Shown: positions 1-6,288 of the stretch, piece by piece
Numbering within the stretch: the first letter of the stretch is position 1
Layout: each line of letters begins with the position of its first letter
Assembly (NCBI GenBank): GCA_005885115.1
Contig: VAXX01000089.1
Span: 1 to 6,726, forward strand
From: Actinomycetota bacterium
GTDB lineage: Bacteria > Actinomycetota > Actinomycetes > Mycobacteriales > Micromonosporaceae
Reading direction: 5' to 3'
DNA: 6,726 bases
The notes under the pieces: generated by a model
What the model was told of the DNA's origin: nothing
The model's input: only the letters and a program-made list of their open reading frames with translations
Databases searched by the model: none
Translations under genes and position numbers: made by a program

Positions 1-593
1 GCCGTGATCGCCGGCTTCCCGGAGTCGGTGCACTTCTTCGAGCGGGCGGTCAGGTCGTCCACCTGTACCGTCGCGGTCTGCACCGCCACCTTCCTGCCAC
101 AGGCGTTGTCCGGGTCGATGGTCGCGCCCTTCTTGGCCGCCCACTGGGTACCGGCGTTGAAGTAGGACACCATGGTGACCTGCTTCATCCGGTCGGCGTT
201 GATCGTGAACGAGGAGACGCCGATGTTGTACTTGCCGGAGGTGACGCCGGGGATGATGTCGTCGAACTTGGCGCTCTGCCAGGTCGTCTTCAGACCGAGC
301 TTGCCGGCCACCGCGTTGAACAGGTCGACGTCAAAGCCGATCACCGTCTTGCCGTCGGTGTCGAGGAACTCGCTCGGCGCGTAGGTGGAGTCCGTACCAA
401 TATTGATCTTGCCAGTGGACTTGATCGCGGCCGGCACCTTGGCCGCCAGCGCGCTGTCCACCGAAGTGGTCACCGCCGGCGCGCCGCCCGTACCGCCGCT
501 CTTGCCGCCACAGCCGGCCATCCCGAGCGTGACCGCCAGTGCCCCGATCACGCCGAGCCAGACCCGGGTACGCGGTCCGGTAAAGGAACTCAT
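1..593 (-). CDS. Family-3 (polar amino acid type) ABC transporter substrate-binding lipoprotein, 3' end outside window
   Basis: Binding lipoprotein expected to capture a polar amino acid outside the membrane and deliver it to an ABC permease. Seen: 197 complete codons from ATG at 591-593, with a strong GGAGGGG ribosome site (598-604) 4 nt upstream. The N-terminus has Arg8/Arg10, a hydrophobic stretch at about 11-27 and lipobox MAGC (Cys28), followed by a Gly/Ser/Ala linker. The mature part carries family-3 landmarks: TDSTYAPSEF (68-76), GFDVDLFNAVAGKLG (86-100), FDDIIPGVTSGKYNIGVSS (110-128) and INADR, where Arg135 matches the carboxylate-binding Arg of the family. The usual GT of the VQxGT loop reads AT here (173-174). 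The family is normally 250-300 residues, so about a third is missing off the left edge. It starts 32 nt after livF with no visible promoter or terminator between them, so cotranscription is inferred. Substrate cannot be told from sequence. Confidence 0.93.
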   Translation of the reverse strand, partial: MSSFTGPRTRVWLGVIGALAVTLGMAGCGGKSGGTGGAPAVTTSVDSALAAKVPAAIKSTGKINIGTDSTYAPSEFLDTDGKTVIGFDVDLFNAVAGKLGLKTTWQSAKFDDIIPGVTSGKYNIGVSSFTINADRMKQVTMVSYFNAGTQWAAKKGATIDPDNACGRKVAVQTATVQVDDLTARSKKCTDSGKPAIT

Positions 594-597
594 CTCA

Positions 598-604
598 CCC
601 CTCC
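598..604 (-). promoter_or_regulatory. Ribosome binding site of the family-3 binding protein
   Basis: GGAGGGG on the minus strand, 4 nt before ATG 593. It fixes the start of this gene inside the short livF intergenic gap and argues that the gene is translated from the liv transcript. Confidence 0.7.
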
Positions 605-625
605 ATCGAAAAGTCGATCGTCGCG

Positions 626-1336
626 TCAGGCGACGCCCAGGTACGCATCCTTCACGGCAGGGTCGTGCAGCAGCTCGCTGCCCGTACCGCTCTTGACGAT
701 CTGGCCGGTCTCCAGCACGTACGCCCGGTGGGCCCGGGACAGTGCCTGCTGGGCGTTCTGCTCGACGAGCAGGATCGTGGTGCCCTGCTGGTTGATCTCG
801 GTGATGATCGAGAAGATCTGCTGGATCAGCATCGGCGCCAGGCCCATCGACGGCTCATCCAGCAGCATGAGCTTGGGCCGGCTCATCAGGGCCCGGCCGA
901 CCGCGAGCATCTGCTGCTCGCCACCGGACAGGGTGCCGCCGGGCTGGCGCATCCGCTCCCGCAGCCGCGGAAAGAGCCCGAAGACCCGGTCGAGGTCCTG
1001 CCGGATCGCCGCGCCGTCCCGCCGGGTGTACGCGCCCATCTCCAGGTTCTCCAGCACGGTCATCCCGGGGAAGATGCCCCGGCCCTCCGGCGACTGGCTG
1101 ATCCCGCGAACGACCCGTAGGTCCGGGCGCATCCGCGTGATGTCCTGACCGGCGAACCGGATCGCGCCGGACGCGATCGGGCGCAGCCCGGACACCGCCC
1201 GCATCGTGGTCGTCTTCCCGGCGCCGTTGGCGCCGATGAGAGCGACGATCTCGCCCTGGTCGACCTCCAGGCTGATCCCGTGCAGGGCCTGGATCCGCCC
1301 GTACAGCAGGGTGATGTTGTCGATCTCAAGCAACAT
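626..1336 (-). CDS. livF: Branched-chain amino acid ABC transporter ATP-binding protein LivF
   Basis: One of two cytoplasmic ATPases that power the LIV-type importer; expected to pair with LivG on the LivHM permease. Seen: 236 residues, the normal LivF length. Walker A GANGAGKT (35-42), Q-loop Gln81 in the ISQSPEGRGIFP segment typical of LivF, ABC signature LSGGEQQ (136-142), and Walker B LMLLDEP (156-162) followed by SMGLAP. The H-loop reads VEQNAQQAL (191-199): Gln193 stands where most ABC ATPases have His, but E. coli LivF also has VEQN, so this is family-typical and not damage. ATG at 1334-1336 lies inside the end of livG (11-nt overlap) and has a G-rich tract (1346-1350) 9 nt upstream, implying translational coupling. 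It is followed after 32 nt by the family-3 binding protein gene. Confidence 0.97.
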   Translation of the reverse strand: MLLEIDNITLLYGRIQALHGISLEVDQGEIVALIGANGAGKTTTMRAVSGLRPIASGAIRFAGQDITRMRPDLRVVRGISQSPEGRGIFPGMTVLENLEMGAYTRRDGAAIRQDLDRVFGLFPRLRERMRQPGGTLSGGEQQMLAVGRALMSRPKLMLLDEPSMGLAPMLIQQIFSIITEINQQGTTILLVEQNAQQALSRAHRAYVLETGQIVKSGTGSELLHDPAVKDAYLGVA

Positions 1337-2222
1337 CGGCGGGTACCCCCAGGTAGGCGGCGATCACCTTCGGGTCGTCCCGGACCTCGGCCGGTGCCCC
1401 CTCGGCGATCTTCTTGCCGAACTCCAGCACCACGATCCGGTCGCAGACCCCCATGACCAGCCGCATGTCGTGCTCGATGAGCAGCACGGTCACGCCCTGG
1501 TCCCGGATCTGCCGGATCAGGCCCAGCAGCCGCTCCTTCTCCGCCGGGTTGAAGCCGGCGGCCGGCTCGTCCAGGCAGAGCAGGGTCGGGTTGGTAGCCA
1601 GCGCCCGGGCGATCTCCAGCCGCCGCTGCTCCCCGTACGCCAGGTTGCGCGACACCTCGCCGGCCCGGTCGGCGATGCCGACGAACTCCAGCAGGCGCAT
1701 CGCCAGATCCCGGCCCTGCCGCTCCTCGCGCCAGTGCCGGGGCAGGCGGAACAGCGCGCCGAGCACGCTGGTCTTGTGGTGCGCGTCGGCACCGACCATG
1801 ACGTTCTCCAGCGCGGTCATCTCGGGGAACAACCGGATGTTCTGGAAGGTACGGGCGATGCCCAGCCGGGTGATCTCGTGCTTCTTCAGCCCGGAGATCA
1901 CCTGACCGCGGAACCGGATCCGCCCGCTGGTCGGCCGGTACACCCCGGTCATCGCGTTGAAACAGGTGGTCTTGCCGGCGCCGTTCGGTCCGATCAGCCC
2001 GAAGATCTCGCCCTGGCGCAGGGCGAAGTTCACCTGGTCGAGGGCGACGACACCGCCGAAGCGCAGGATGACGTTGTCGACCTCCAGCAGTGCACCGGGC
2101 ACCGTCGGCTGGACCAGCCCGGTGTCCCCAGGCTCGGCCGGACCGGTCGGGATCGGCTCGTCCACCCGGTGCCGGGCCGCCTCGTCCTCCCACTCCGGCG
2201 ACTCGACGTACGGCTCACTCAT
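1326..2222 (-). CDS. livG: Branched-chain amino acid ABC transporter ATP-binding protein LivG, with N-terminal extension
   Basis: Second ATPase of the LIV importer, cytoplasmic, partner of LivF. Seen: 298 residues from ATG 2220-2222. Walker A GPNGAGKT (78-85), Q-loop Gln127 in RTFQNIRLFPEMTALEN (LivG-typical), signature LAYGEQRR (194-201), Walker B LLCLDEP (214-220), AAGFNPAE D-loop region, switch His251 in IEHDM, and the C-terminal AAYLG that marks LivG/LivF. The ATPase core begins near residue 45 (ALLEVDNV). The first 44 residues are acidic, Pro-rich and probably disordered, making the protein about 40 residues longer than the usual 250-260. The ATG overlaps the livM stop by 4 nt and has GGAGG 10 nt upstream. 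A GTG at codon 41 is the only alternative that trims the extension, and I see no good ribosome site for it. Confidence 0.96.
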   Translation of the reverse strand: MSEPYVESPEWEDEAARHRVDEPIPTGPAEPGDTGLVQPTVPGALLEVDNVILRFGGVVALDQVNFALRQGEIFGLIGPNGAGKTTCFNAMTGVYRPTSGRIRFRGQVISGLKKHEITRLGIARTFQNIRLFPEMTALENVMVGADAHHKTSVLGALFRLPRHWREERQGRDLAMRLLEFVGIADRAGEVSRNLAYGEQRRLEIARALATNPTLLCLDEPAAGFNPAEKERLLGLIRQIRDQGVTVLLIEHDMRLVMGVCDRIVVLEFGKKIAEGAPAEVRDDPKVIAAYLGVPADVA

Positions 2223-3352
2223 TCCGGAGCTACCTCCTTGGCGCGGTCCTTGAGCTCCATCGCGCGGCGGCGGCTCGGAATCACGCCCTGCGGCCGGAAG
2301 ATCATGATCAGGATGATGATGACGCCGAACATCAGGAAGCGCCACTGGAACAGGTCCTGACCGAACACCTCGATGCCGCGCAGCCGCTCCGGTACGTAGG
2401 CGATCAGCACGCCGCCCAGGATCGCGCCGGCGATGTTGCCCGAGCCGCCCATGACGACCCCGGCGAGGACCAGGATGGAGAACTGGAGCACGAAGGTGCT
2501 GGAGTTCATGAAGCCCTGGTACCCGGCGAACATCACCCCGCCCAGGCCCGCGACGCAGGCACCGATGGCGAACGCCCACAGCTTGAACTTGATGGTGCGT
2601 ACGCCCATGATCTCGGCCGCTTCCTCGTCCTCCCGGATCGCCAGCCAGGACCGGCCGACCCGGCTGCGGTCGAGGTTCCGGACGGCGAGGATGACCAGGA
2701 TGATGATGGACAGGCCGAGCCAGTAGTACGGGGTCGCGTCGCGGACGCTGAAGATCGCGGTGCCGTCGGGGTTGTTGCCCGGTGGGTGCGGGATGCTGCC
2801 GAAGCCGCGGTCGCCGCGCAACAGCGGCGCGCTGTCGGCGAAGATCCGGATGATCTCGGCGAAGCCCAGCGTCACGATCGCCAGGTAGTCCCCCCGTAGC
2901 CGCAGCGTGGGCCAGCCGAGGATGAGGCCGGAGAACATCGCGACTGCGATCGCCACCGGTACCGAGGCCAGCCATACCCACTTGAGGCCGAAGTTGCTGT
3001 CGGGCGAGGTGAGCAGGGCGACGGTGTACGCGCCCACCGCGAAGAACCCGACGTAGCCCAGGTCGAGCAGGCCGGCGAAGCCGACCACGACGTTGAGCCC
3101 GATCGCCAGCAGGACGAAGTAGGAGATCTCGAACAGGACGCTGCCCCAGTCGTTGGCCTGGGTGACGACCTGCGGACCGAGTACCGGCACGTCGCCGACG
3201 TACGGCAGCAGGTAGGCCAGGATCGCGAAGCCCACGATGACCAGGATCCGTACCGGCAGGGGTTGGCGGCCAAGCCAGCCGCGTACGGTCCGGTCGGTCG
3301 CCTTGACCGGCGGCGGCGCCTGCGCTGTCTGGTGATTCTCTACCGCGGTCAT
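2219..3352 (-). CDS. livM: Branched-chain amino acid ABC transporter permease LivM
   Basis: Integral membrane subunit that forms the translocation path together with LivH. Seen: 377 residues. A soluble N-terminus of about 33 residues precedes the first membrane segment (about 34-50). Further hydrophobic segments lie near 76-92, 97-114, 126-146, 208-223, 257-278, 290-320 and 339-352. The LivM landmarks LDLGYVGFFAVGAYT (96-110), WPTLRLRGDYLAIVTLGF (147-164) and the ATPase-contact loop GRSWLAIREDEEAAEIMGV (233-251) are intact. The C-terminus is basic and cytoplasmic. ATG 3350-3352 overlaps the livH stop (ATGA) and has GGGAAGG 7 nt upstream. The gene end overlaps the livG start in the same way, so livH, livM and livG are probably translationally coupled. 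No frameshift or missing block was seen. Confidence 0.97.
   Translation of the reverse strand: MTAVENHQTAQAPPPVKATDRTVRGWLGRQPLPVRILVIVGFAILAYLLPYVGDVPVLGPQVVTQANDWGSVLFEISYFVLLAIGLNVVVGFAGLLDLGYVGFFAVGAYTVALLTSPDSNFGLKWVWLASVPVAIAVAMFSGLILGWPTLRLRGDYLAIVTLGFAEIIRIFADSAPLLRGDRGFGSIPHPPGNNPDGTAIFSVRDATPYYWLGLSIIILVILAVRNLDRSRVGRSWLAIREDEEAAEIMGVRTIKFKLWAFAIGACVAGLGGVMFAGYQGFMNSSTFVLQFSILVLAGVVMGGSGNIAGAILGGVLIAYVPERLRGIEVFGQDLFQWRFLMFGVIIILIMIFRPQGVIPSRRRAMELKDRAKEVAPE
2233..2237 (-). promoter_or_regulatory. Ribosome binding site of livG
   Basis: Minus-strand GGAGG, 10 nt before ATG 2222 and inside the last codons of livM. It favours the long LivG start over the internal GTG at codon 41. Confidence 0.65.
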
Positions 3353-4299
3353 GCCCGTGCCTTCCCGAGAGACTCGCCCAGCAGGCCGGTCGGCAGGAAC
3401 ATCAGCACGCCGATCAGCAGGACGAAAACGATCACCCGGCGGTACTCGGTGCCGAACACCTCGGCGGCGTAGTTCTCCACCACGCCGAGCAGCAGACCGC
3501 CGAGTAGTGCCCCGCGCAGGTTGCCGATGCCGCCGAGCACCGCGGCGGTGAAGGCGACGATGCCGAGATCGAAGCCGGCGTCGAACTTGACCGTACCGAT
3601 CTTCAATACGTACATCACGGCGGCGACGCCCGCCATCAGCCCGCCGAGCAGGAAGACCAGGGAGATCACCCGGTTCTTGTTGACACCCATCAGCGCGGCG
3701 CTGTCGGGGTTCTGGGCGACCGCGCGGATGCCGCGCCCGAGCCGGGTGGTGTTGATGAACCGGTCCAGGCCGAACATCATCACCAGGGCCAGGACGATGA
3801 TCAGGACCTGCAGGTTGGTGATGTGAAGGTTTCCGAAGGTTACGACGTCGGCCGGGCGAATCAGTGGTGGTACGCCCGTGATGCTACGGTGCGTGAACAC
3901 GCCGGTCGCCTCCGAGATCACCAGTGAGGCGCCGATCGCGGTGATCAGGAAGGCCAGCGGCGGGGCGTTGCGCCGGCGCAACGGCCGGTAGGCCACCAGC
4001 TCCACCACCAGGGCGGTCGCGCCCGAGGCGATGATCGCGGCGACCAGACCGAGCATGAGCAGGCCGATCACCACCACCGTCGCGGGCGTCGCGGAGTTCT
4101 GGTTCAGGCTGAACAGGCCCCAGACGTTCAGGGCGGCGTACGCGCCCATGAGGAAGACCTCGGAGTGGGCGAAGTTGATCAGGCGGAGTACGCCGTAGAC
4201 GAGGGTGTAGCCGAGCGCGAAGAGCGCGTAGATCGCGCCCTGGGCGAGCCCGGCGATGGACAGCGGCCCCAGACTGTGCAGCAGGCCAACAAAGTTCAC
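3349..4299 (-). CDS. livH: Branched-chain amino acid ABC transporter permease LivH
   Basis: Integral membrane subunit of the LIV importer, partner of LivM. Seen: 316 residues, slightly above the usual 290-310. Hydrophobic segments lie near 14-36, 45-62, 74-96, 115-134, 163-177, 211-231, 243-275 and 289-305. Typical LivH blocks are LAQGAIYALFALGYTLVYG (18-36), LRLINFAHSEVFLMGAY (38-54) and the ATPase-contact loop GRGIRAVAQNPDSAALMGV (188-206), plus GGIGNLRGALLGGLLLG (256-272). The start is GTG 4297-4299, chosen because GGAG (4306-4309) stands 6 nt upstream and MNFVG precedes the first membrane segment. It is the first gene after the hairpin that separates it from livK and shares a 4-nt ATGA overlap with livM. 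Confidence 0.96.
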   Translation of the reverse strand: MNFVGLLHSLGPLSIAGLAQGAIYALFALGYTLVYGVLRLINFAHSEVFLMGAYAALNVWGLFSLNQNSATPATVVVIGLLMLGLVAAIIASGATALVVELVAYRPLRRRNAPPLAFLITAIGASLVISEATGVFTHRSITGVPPLIRPADVVTFGNLHITNLQVLIIVLALVMMFGLDRFINTTRLGRGIRAVAQNPDSAALMGVNKNRVISLVFLLGGLMAGVAAVMYVLKIGTVKFDAGFDLGIVAFTAAVLGGIGNLRGALLGGLLLGVVENYAAEVFGTEYRRVIVFVLLIGVLMFLPTGLLGESLGKARA

Positions 4300-4323
4300 G
4301 GGAGGCTCCGAATGCGAAGAGGA

Positions 4324-4359
4324 CGGTGCGGCCGGAAGTAGCTACTGCCGGCCGCACCG
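4324..4359 (-). terminator. Hairpin between livK and livH (attenuator, partial terminator or mRNA stabiliser)
   Basis: Perfect 12-bp inverted repeat CGGTGCGGCCGG (4324-4335) and its complement (4348-4359). The 12-nt centre contains AGTAGCTACT, itself a palindrome, so the stem can extend further. It begins 26 nt after the livK stop and ends 24 nt before the livH GTG on the minus-strand transcript. There is no T-tract after it on the minus strand, so it is a weak classical terminator. A role in keeping binding-protein mRNA above permease mRNA is an inference from position. Confidence 0.6.
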
Positions 4360-4385
4360 GTCCCTCGTGACCGTCTACCGATGGA

Positions 4386-5486
4386 TCAGCTCTTCGGGAT
4401 TTCCTGGTCGGGAGCGGTCTTCCCGTCCGTACCGAACTTGAATGCCCATACCTTGATCAGGCTCGGGTCGAGCTCGCCCGTGGAGGTGAACTTGTAGGTG
4501 TTCGCCACACCGGAGTAGTTGACCGAGTTGATGTAGGAGAGCATCTTGTCGGGCGTCGTGTTACCGCCGTCGATGCCCTTCAGGAAGATGTTCATCGCGT
4601 CGTACGCCACGTCGCTGTACGTACCGGCGTCCACGCCCCACTTGGTCTTGTAGTCACCGACGAAGCTGCCGCCCGCCTTGGAGGCCGGCGAGCACGGGCA
4701 GGTCACGATCGTACCCGCGGCCGCGTCGTTGCCCGCCGCCGTCGCGTAGCCCGGGTCGTCGACACCGTCGCCGGCGACCAGGGTGCCCTTCCAGTTGGCC
4801 GCGGTGAGCTGCTTACGCAGCAGGCCCGCGTTCTGGTAGTAGCCGCCGTAGAAGAAGGCCGTGGCGCCGCTCTGGACGATCTTGTTGACCGTGGCCGAGA
4901 AGTCCGTCTGCTTGCCGTCGGCGTCCGTCTTGTCGGTGCCGGCCACCAGCGACCCGAGCGTGCTCTTCACGACGTCGGCCAGGCCCGCGCCGTACGCGGA
5001 CTGGTCGTCCGCGACGAAGACCTTGGTCGCCTTCAGCACGTTCTTGATGTAGTTGGCCGCGCCCGGACCCTGCGCGCCGTCGTTCGCGACCGCCCGGTGG
5101 AAGACCTTCCAGCCGTGCGAGGACAGCGAAACGCGGGTCGCCGACGGGGTGATCAACGGGATCCCGGCGTCGTTGAAGATCGGGTTGGCCGCCTCCGACT
5201 CGCCGGAGAACGGCGGTCCGACGATACCGATGATCTTCTTGTCCGTGACCAACTGCCGGGCCAGACCCGGCGCCACGTCCGGCTTGCCCTGCGAGTCGAA
5301 CTTCTTGATGGTGACGCAGTCCTTGCCGTTCTTGTCGTTGTACTGGACGACGGCCAGCTCGGCACCCTGCTCGATGTTCACGCCAAGGTTGGCGGACGAG
5401 CCGGTCAGGGCGCCGAAGTAGGCGATCTCGTATCCGCAGTTCTTGCTGCCCGAACTGGTCGAGCCACCGCCTGTGCTCTTGTTACA
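4386..5486 (-). CDS. livK: Branched-chain amino acid binding lipoprotein LivK (mature part; true start unresolved)
   Basis: Extracytoplasmic receptor that would bind Leu/Ile/Val-type ligands and feed LivHMGF. Seen: from a lipobox-like GSAAC (Cys codon 5484-5486) the mature protein has 366 residues of type-1 periplasmic fold. Landmarks are YEIAYFGALTG, IGIVGPPFSGESEAANPIF, PLITPSATR, FVADDQSAYGAGLADVV, FFYGGYYQNAGLLRKQL and GDGVDDP. Against E. coli LivJ the ligand Ser, Thr and Tyr positions look kept and Glu226 aligns with Asp. Cys17 and Cys57 (mature numbering) could form a disulfide; a CPC pair lies later. Oddity: in this frame no ATG, GTG or TTG occurs between the stop at 5595-5597 and the lipobox. 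The first one is GTG 5379-5381, which would cut off the first beta-strand. A CTG at 5532-5534 would give a 17-residue signal peptide starting MKR, with a very short core. The coordinates given are therefore the conserved part only. Confidence 0.88.
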   Translation of the reverse strand, partial: CNKSTGGGSTSSGSKNCGYEIAYFGALTGSSANLGVNIEQGAELAVVQYNDKNGKDCVTIKKFDSQGKPDVAPGLARQLVTDKKIIGIVGPPFSGESEAANPIFNDAGIPLITPSATRVSLSSHGWKVFHRAVANDGAQGPGAANYIKNVLKATKVFVADDQSAYGAGLADVVKSTLGSLVAGTDKTDADGKQTDFSATVNKIVQSGATAFFYGGYYQNAGLLRKQLTAANWKGTLVAGDGVDDPGYATAAGNDAAAGTIVTCPCSPASKAGGSFVGDYKTKWGVDAGTYSDVAYDAMNIFLKGIDGGNTTPDKMLSYINSVNYSGVANTYKFTSTGELDPSLIKVWAFKFGTDGKTAPDQEIPKS

Positions 5487-5506
5487 CGCCGCCGACCCGG
5501 CGACGA

Positions 5507-5593
5507 CGTGGAAGTGCGGCTCGTGCCGTTTCAGGGCGACGCGAAGCCAGATCGCTGTGCCGATCTGGGCGGGGACGTTATCCCACTTCCACG
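5507..5593. repeat. 10-bp inverted repeat pair with an inner 8-bp hairpin, in the livK signal-peptide region
   Basis: CGTGGAAGTG (5507-5516) and its exact complement CACTTCCACG (5584-5593) flank 67 bp. Within them CCAGATCG (5547-5554) and CGATCTGG (5561-5568) form a perfect 8-bp hairpin with a 6-nt loop, and CGGC/GCCG (5517-5520, 5525-5528) forms a small one. The segment covers where the livK start and signal peptide should be. No target duplication is visible outside the arms. It could be a small palindromic insertion, an invertible segment or a structured leader RNA; sequence alone does not decide. Confidence 0.6.
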
Positions 5594-5597
5594 ATCA

Positions 5598-5612
5598 CCG
5601 TAAGGGTTACGG
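5598..5612. promoter_or_regulatory. 15-bp palindrome upstream of livK (operator or hairpin)
   Basis: CCGTAA-GGG-TTACGG is a perfect 6-3-6 inverted repeat, 31 bp after the end of the pdtaR gene and just upstream of the livK leader repeats. Its place and symmetry suit an operator for a dimeric regulator. As RNA it would be a 6-bp hairpin without a U-tract, so it is a poor terminator. I do not recognise the regulator. Confidence 0.4.
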
Positions 5613-5643
5613 CAGGTGGTTGGCCGAACCGTTACTAGGCGTG

Positions 5644-6270
5644 TCAAGTGCTGGATTGTGGTGAAGGGCTACCGCTACCAGGCGATTCCGCCAGGATCCG
5701 GTCGGCCACCTCACGCATGGTCATCCGGTGGTCCATCGCAGTGCGTTGGATCCACTTGAACGCCTGCGGCTCGGTCATCCCGTACTGGGTCATCAGCGCA
5801 CCCTTGGCCCGCTCGACCGCCTTGCGGGTCTCCAACCGCTCGGTCAGCTCGGCGACCTCGGACTCCAGCGCCGACACCTCGGAGAATCGGGACAGGGCGA
5901 TCTCGATCGCTGGTACCAGATCGCTTTTTTGGAAGGGTTTGACCAGGTAGGCCATGGCGCCGGCGGCCCGGGCCCGCTCGACCAGGTCGCGCTGGCTGAA
6001 CGCGGTCAAGATCACCACAGGGGCGAGCCGGGCCCCGGCGATCTTCTCCGCCGCAGCCAGCCCGTCCATGATCGGCATCTTGATGTCCAGGATGACCAGG
6101 TCGGGTTTGAGCTCCTCGGCCAGGCGTACCGCGGACTCGCCGTCGCCGGCCTCGCCGACCACGTCGTAGCCCTCCTCGACCAGCATCTCCGCCAGGTCGA
6201 GCCGGATCAGCGCCTCGTCCTCGGCAATGAGGACCCGACGGCGCGGAGCGCCAGCCTGCGTATCGGCCAC
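5644..6270 (-). CDS. pdtaR: PdtaR-like REC-ANTAR response regulator (RNA-binding antiterminator)
   Basis: Response regulator whose output is RNA binding, not DNA binding; in the family, phosphorylation by a PdtaS-type histidine kinase lets the ANTAR domain act on target transcripts. Seen: 208 residues, close to M. tuberculosis PdtaR (about 205). The receiver domain (about 12-125) has acidic Glu17/Asp18, phospho-acceptor Asp62 in VILDIKMPIMDG, Thr89 and Lys111 in the KPF motif. A coiled-coil linker spans about 129-148 (SALESEVAELTERLE). The ANTAR domain (about 145-197) has RKAVERAKGALM, GMTEPQAFKWIQRTAM and the REVADRIL helix. Start GTG 6268-6270 has AGGGGA 8 nt upstream. No kinase gene is adjacent, as is common for this orphan-located regulator. 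It lies upstream of livK on the same strand, so read-through into livK is possible. Confidence 0.95.
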   Translation of the reverse strand: MADTQAGAPRRRVLIAEDEALIRLDLAEMLVEEGYDVVGEAGDGESAVRLAEELKPDLVILDIKMPIMDGLAAAEKIAGARLAPVVILTAFSQRDLVERARAAGAMAYLVKPFQKSDLVPAIEIALSRFSEVSALESEVAELTERLETRKAVERAKGALMTQYGMTEPQAFKWIQRTAMDHRMTMREVADRILAESPGSGSPSPQSST

Positions 6271-6278
6271 GTACCCAT

Positions 6279-6284
6279 TCCCCT
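6279..6284 (-). promoter_or_regulatory. Ribosome binding site of pdtaR
   Basis: Minus-strand AGGGGA, 8 nt before the GTG at 6270. It supports that GTG over the out-of-frame ATG at 6276-6278. Confidence 0.55.
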
Positions 6285-6288
6285 AACC

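Noticed and set aside
1334..1336. LivF H-loop Gln in place of His as a defect
   Set aside because: E. coli LivF has the same VEQN sequence, so it is a family feature.
1060..2193. 377-codon open frame on the minus strand overlapping livF and livG
   Set aside because: Its product is Arg/Gly/Pro/Ala-rich with no domain; it is a frame-shifted shadow of two clearly recognised ATPases in high-GC DNA.
1206..2360. Long plus-strand open frames antisense to livG/livF (also 2090-2899)
   Set aside because: Composition is low-complexity and the strand opposes intact liv genes; typical antisense open frames at high GC.
5547..5612. Canonical ANTAR target RNA (paired hexaloop hairpins) in the livK leader
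   Set aside because: Only one hairpin has a 6-nt loop (GCACAG in the RNA sense), and it lacks the A at position 1 and G at position 4 of the consensus; the neighbour has a 3-nt loop.
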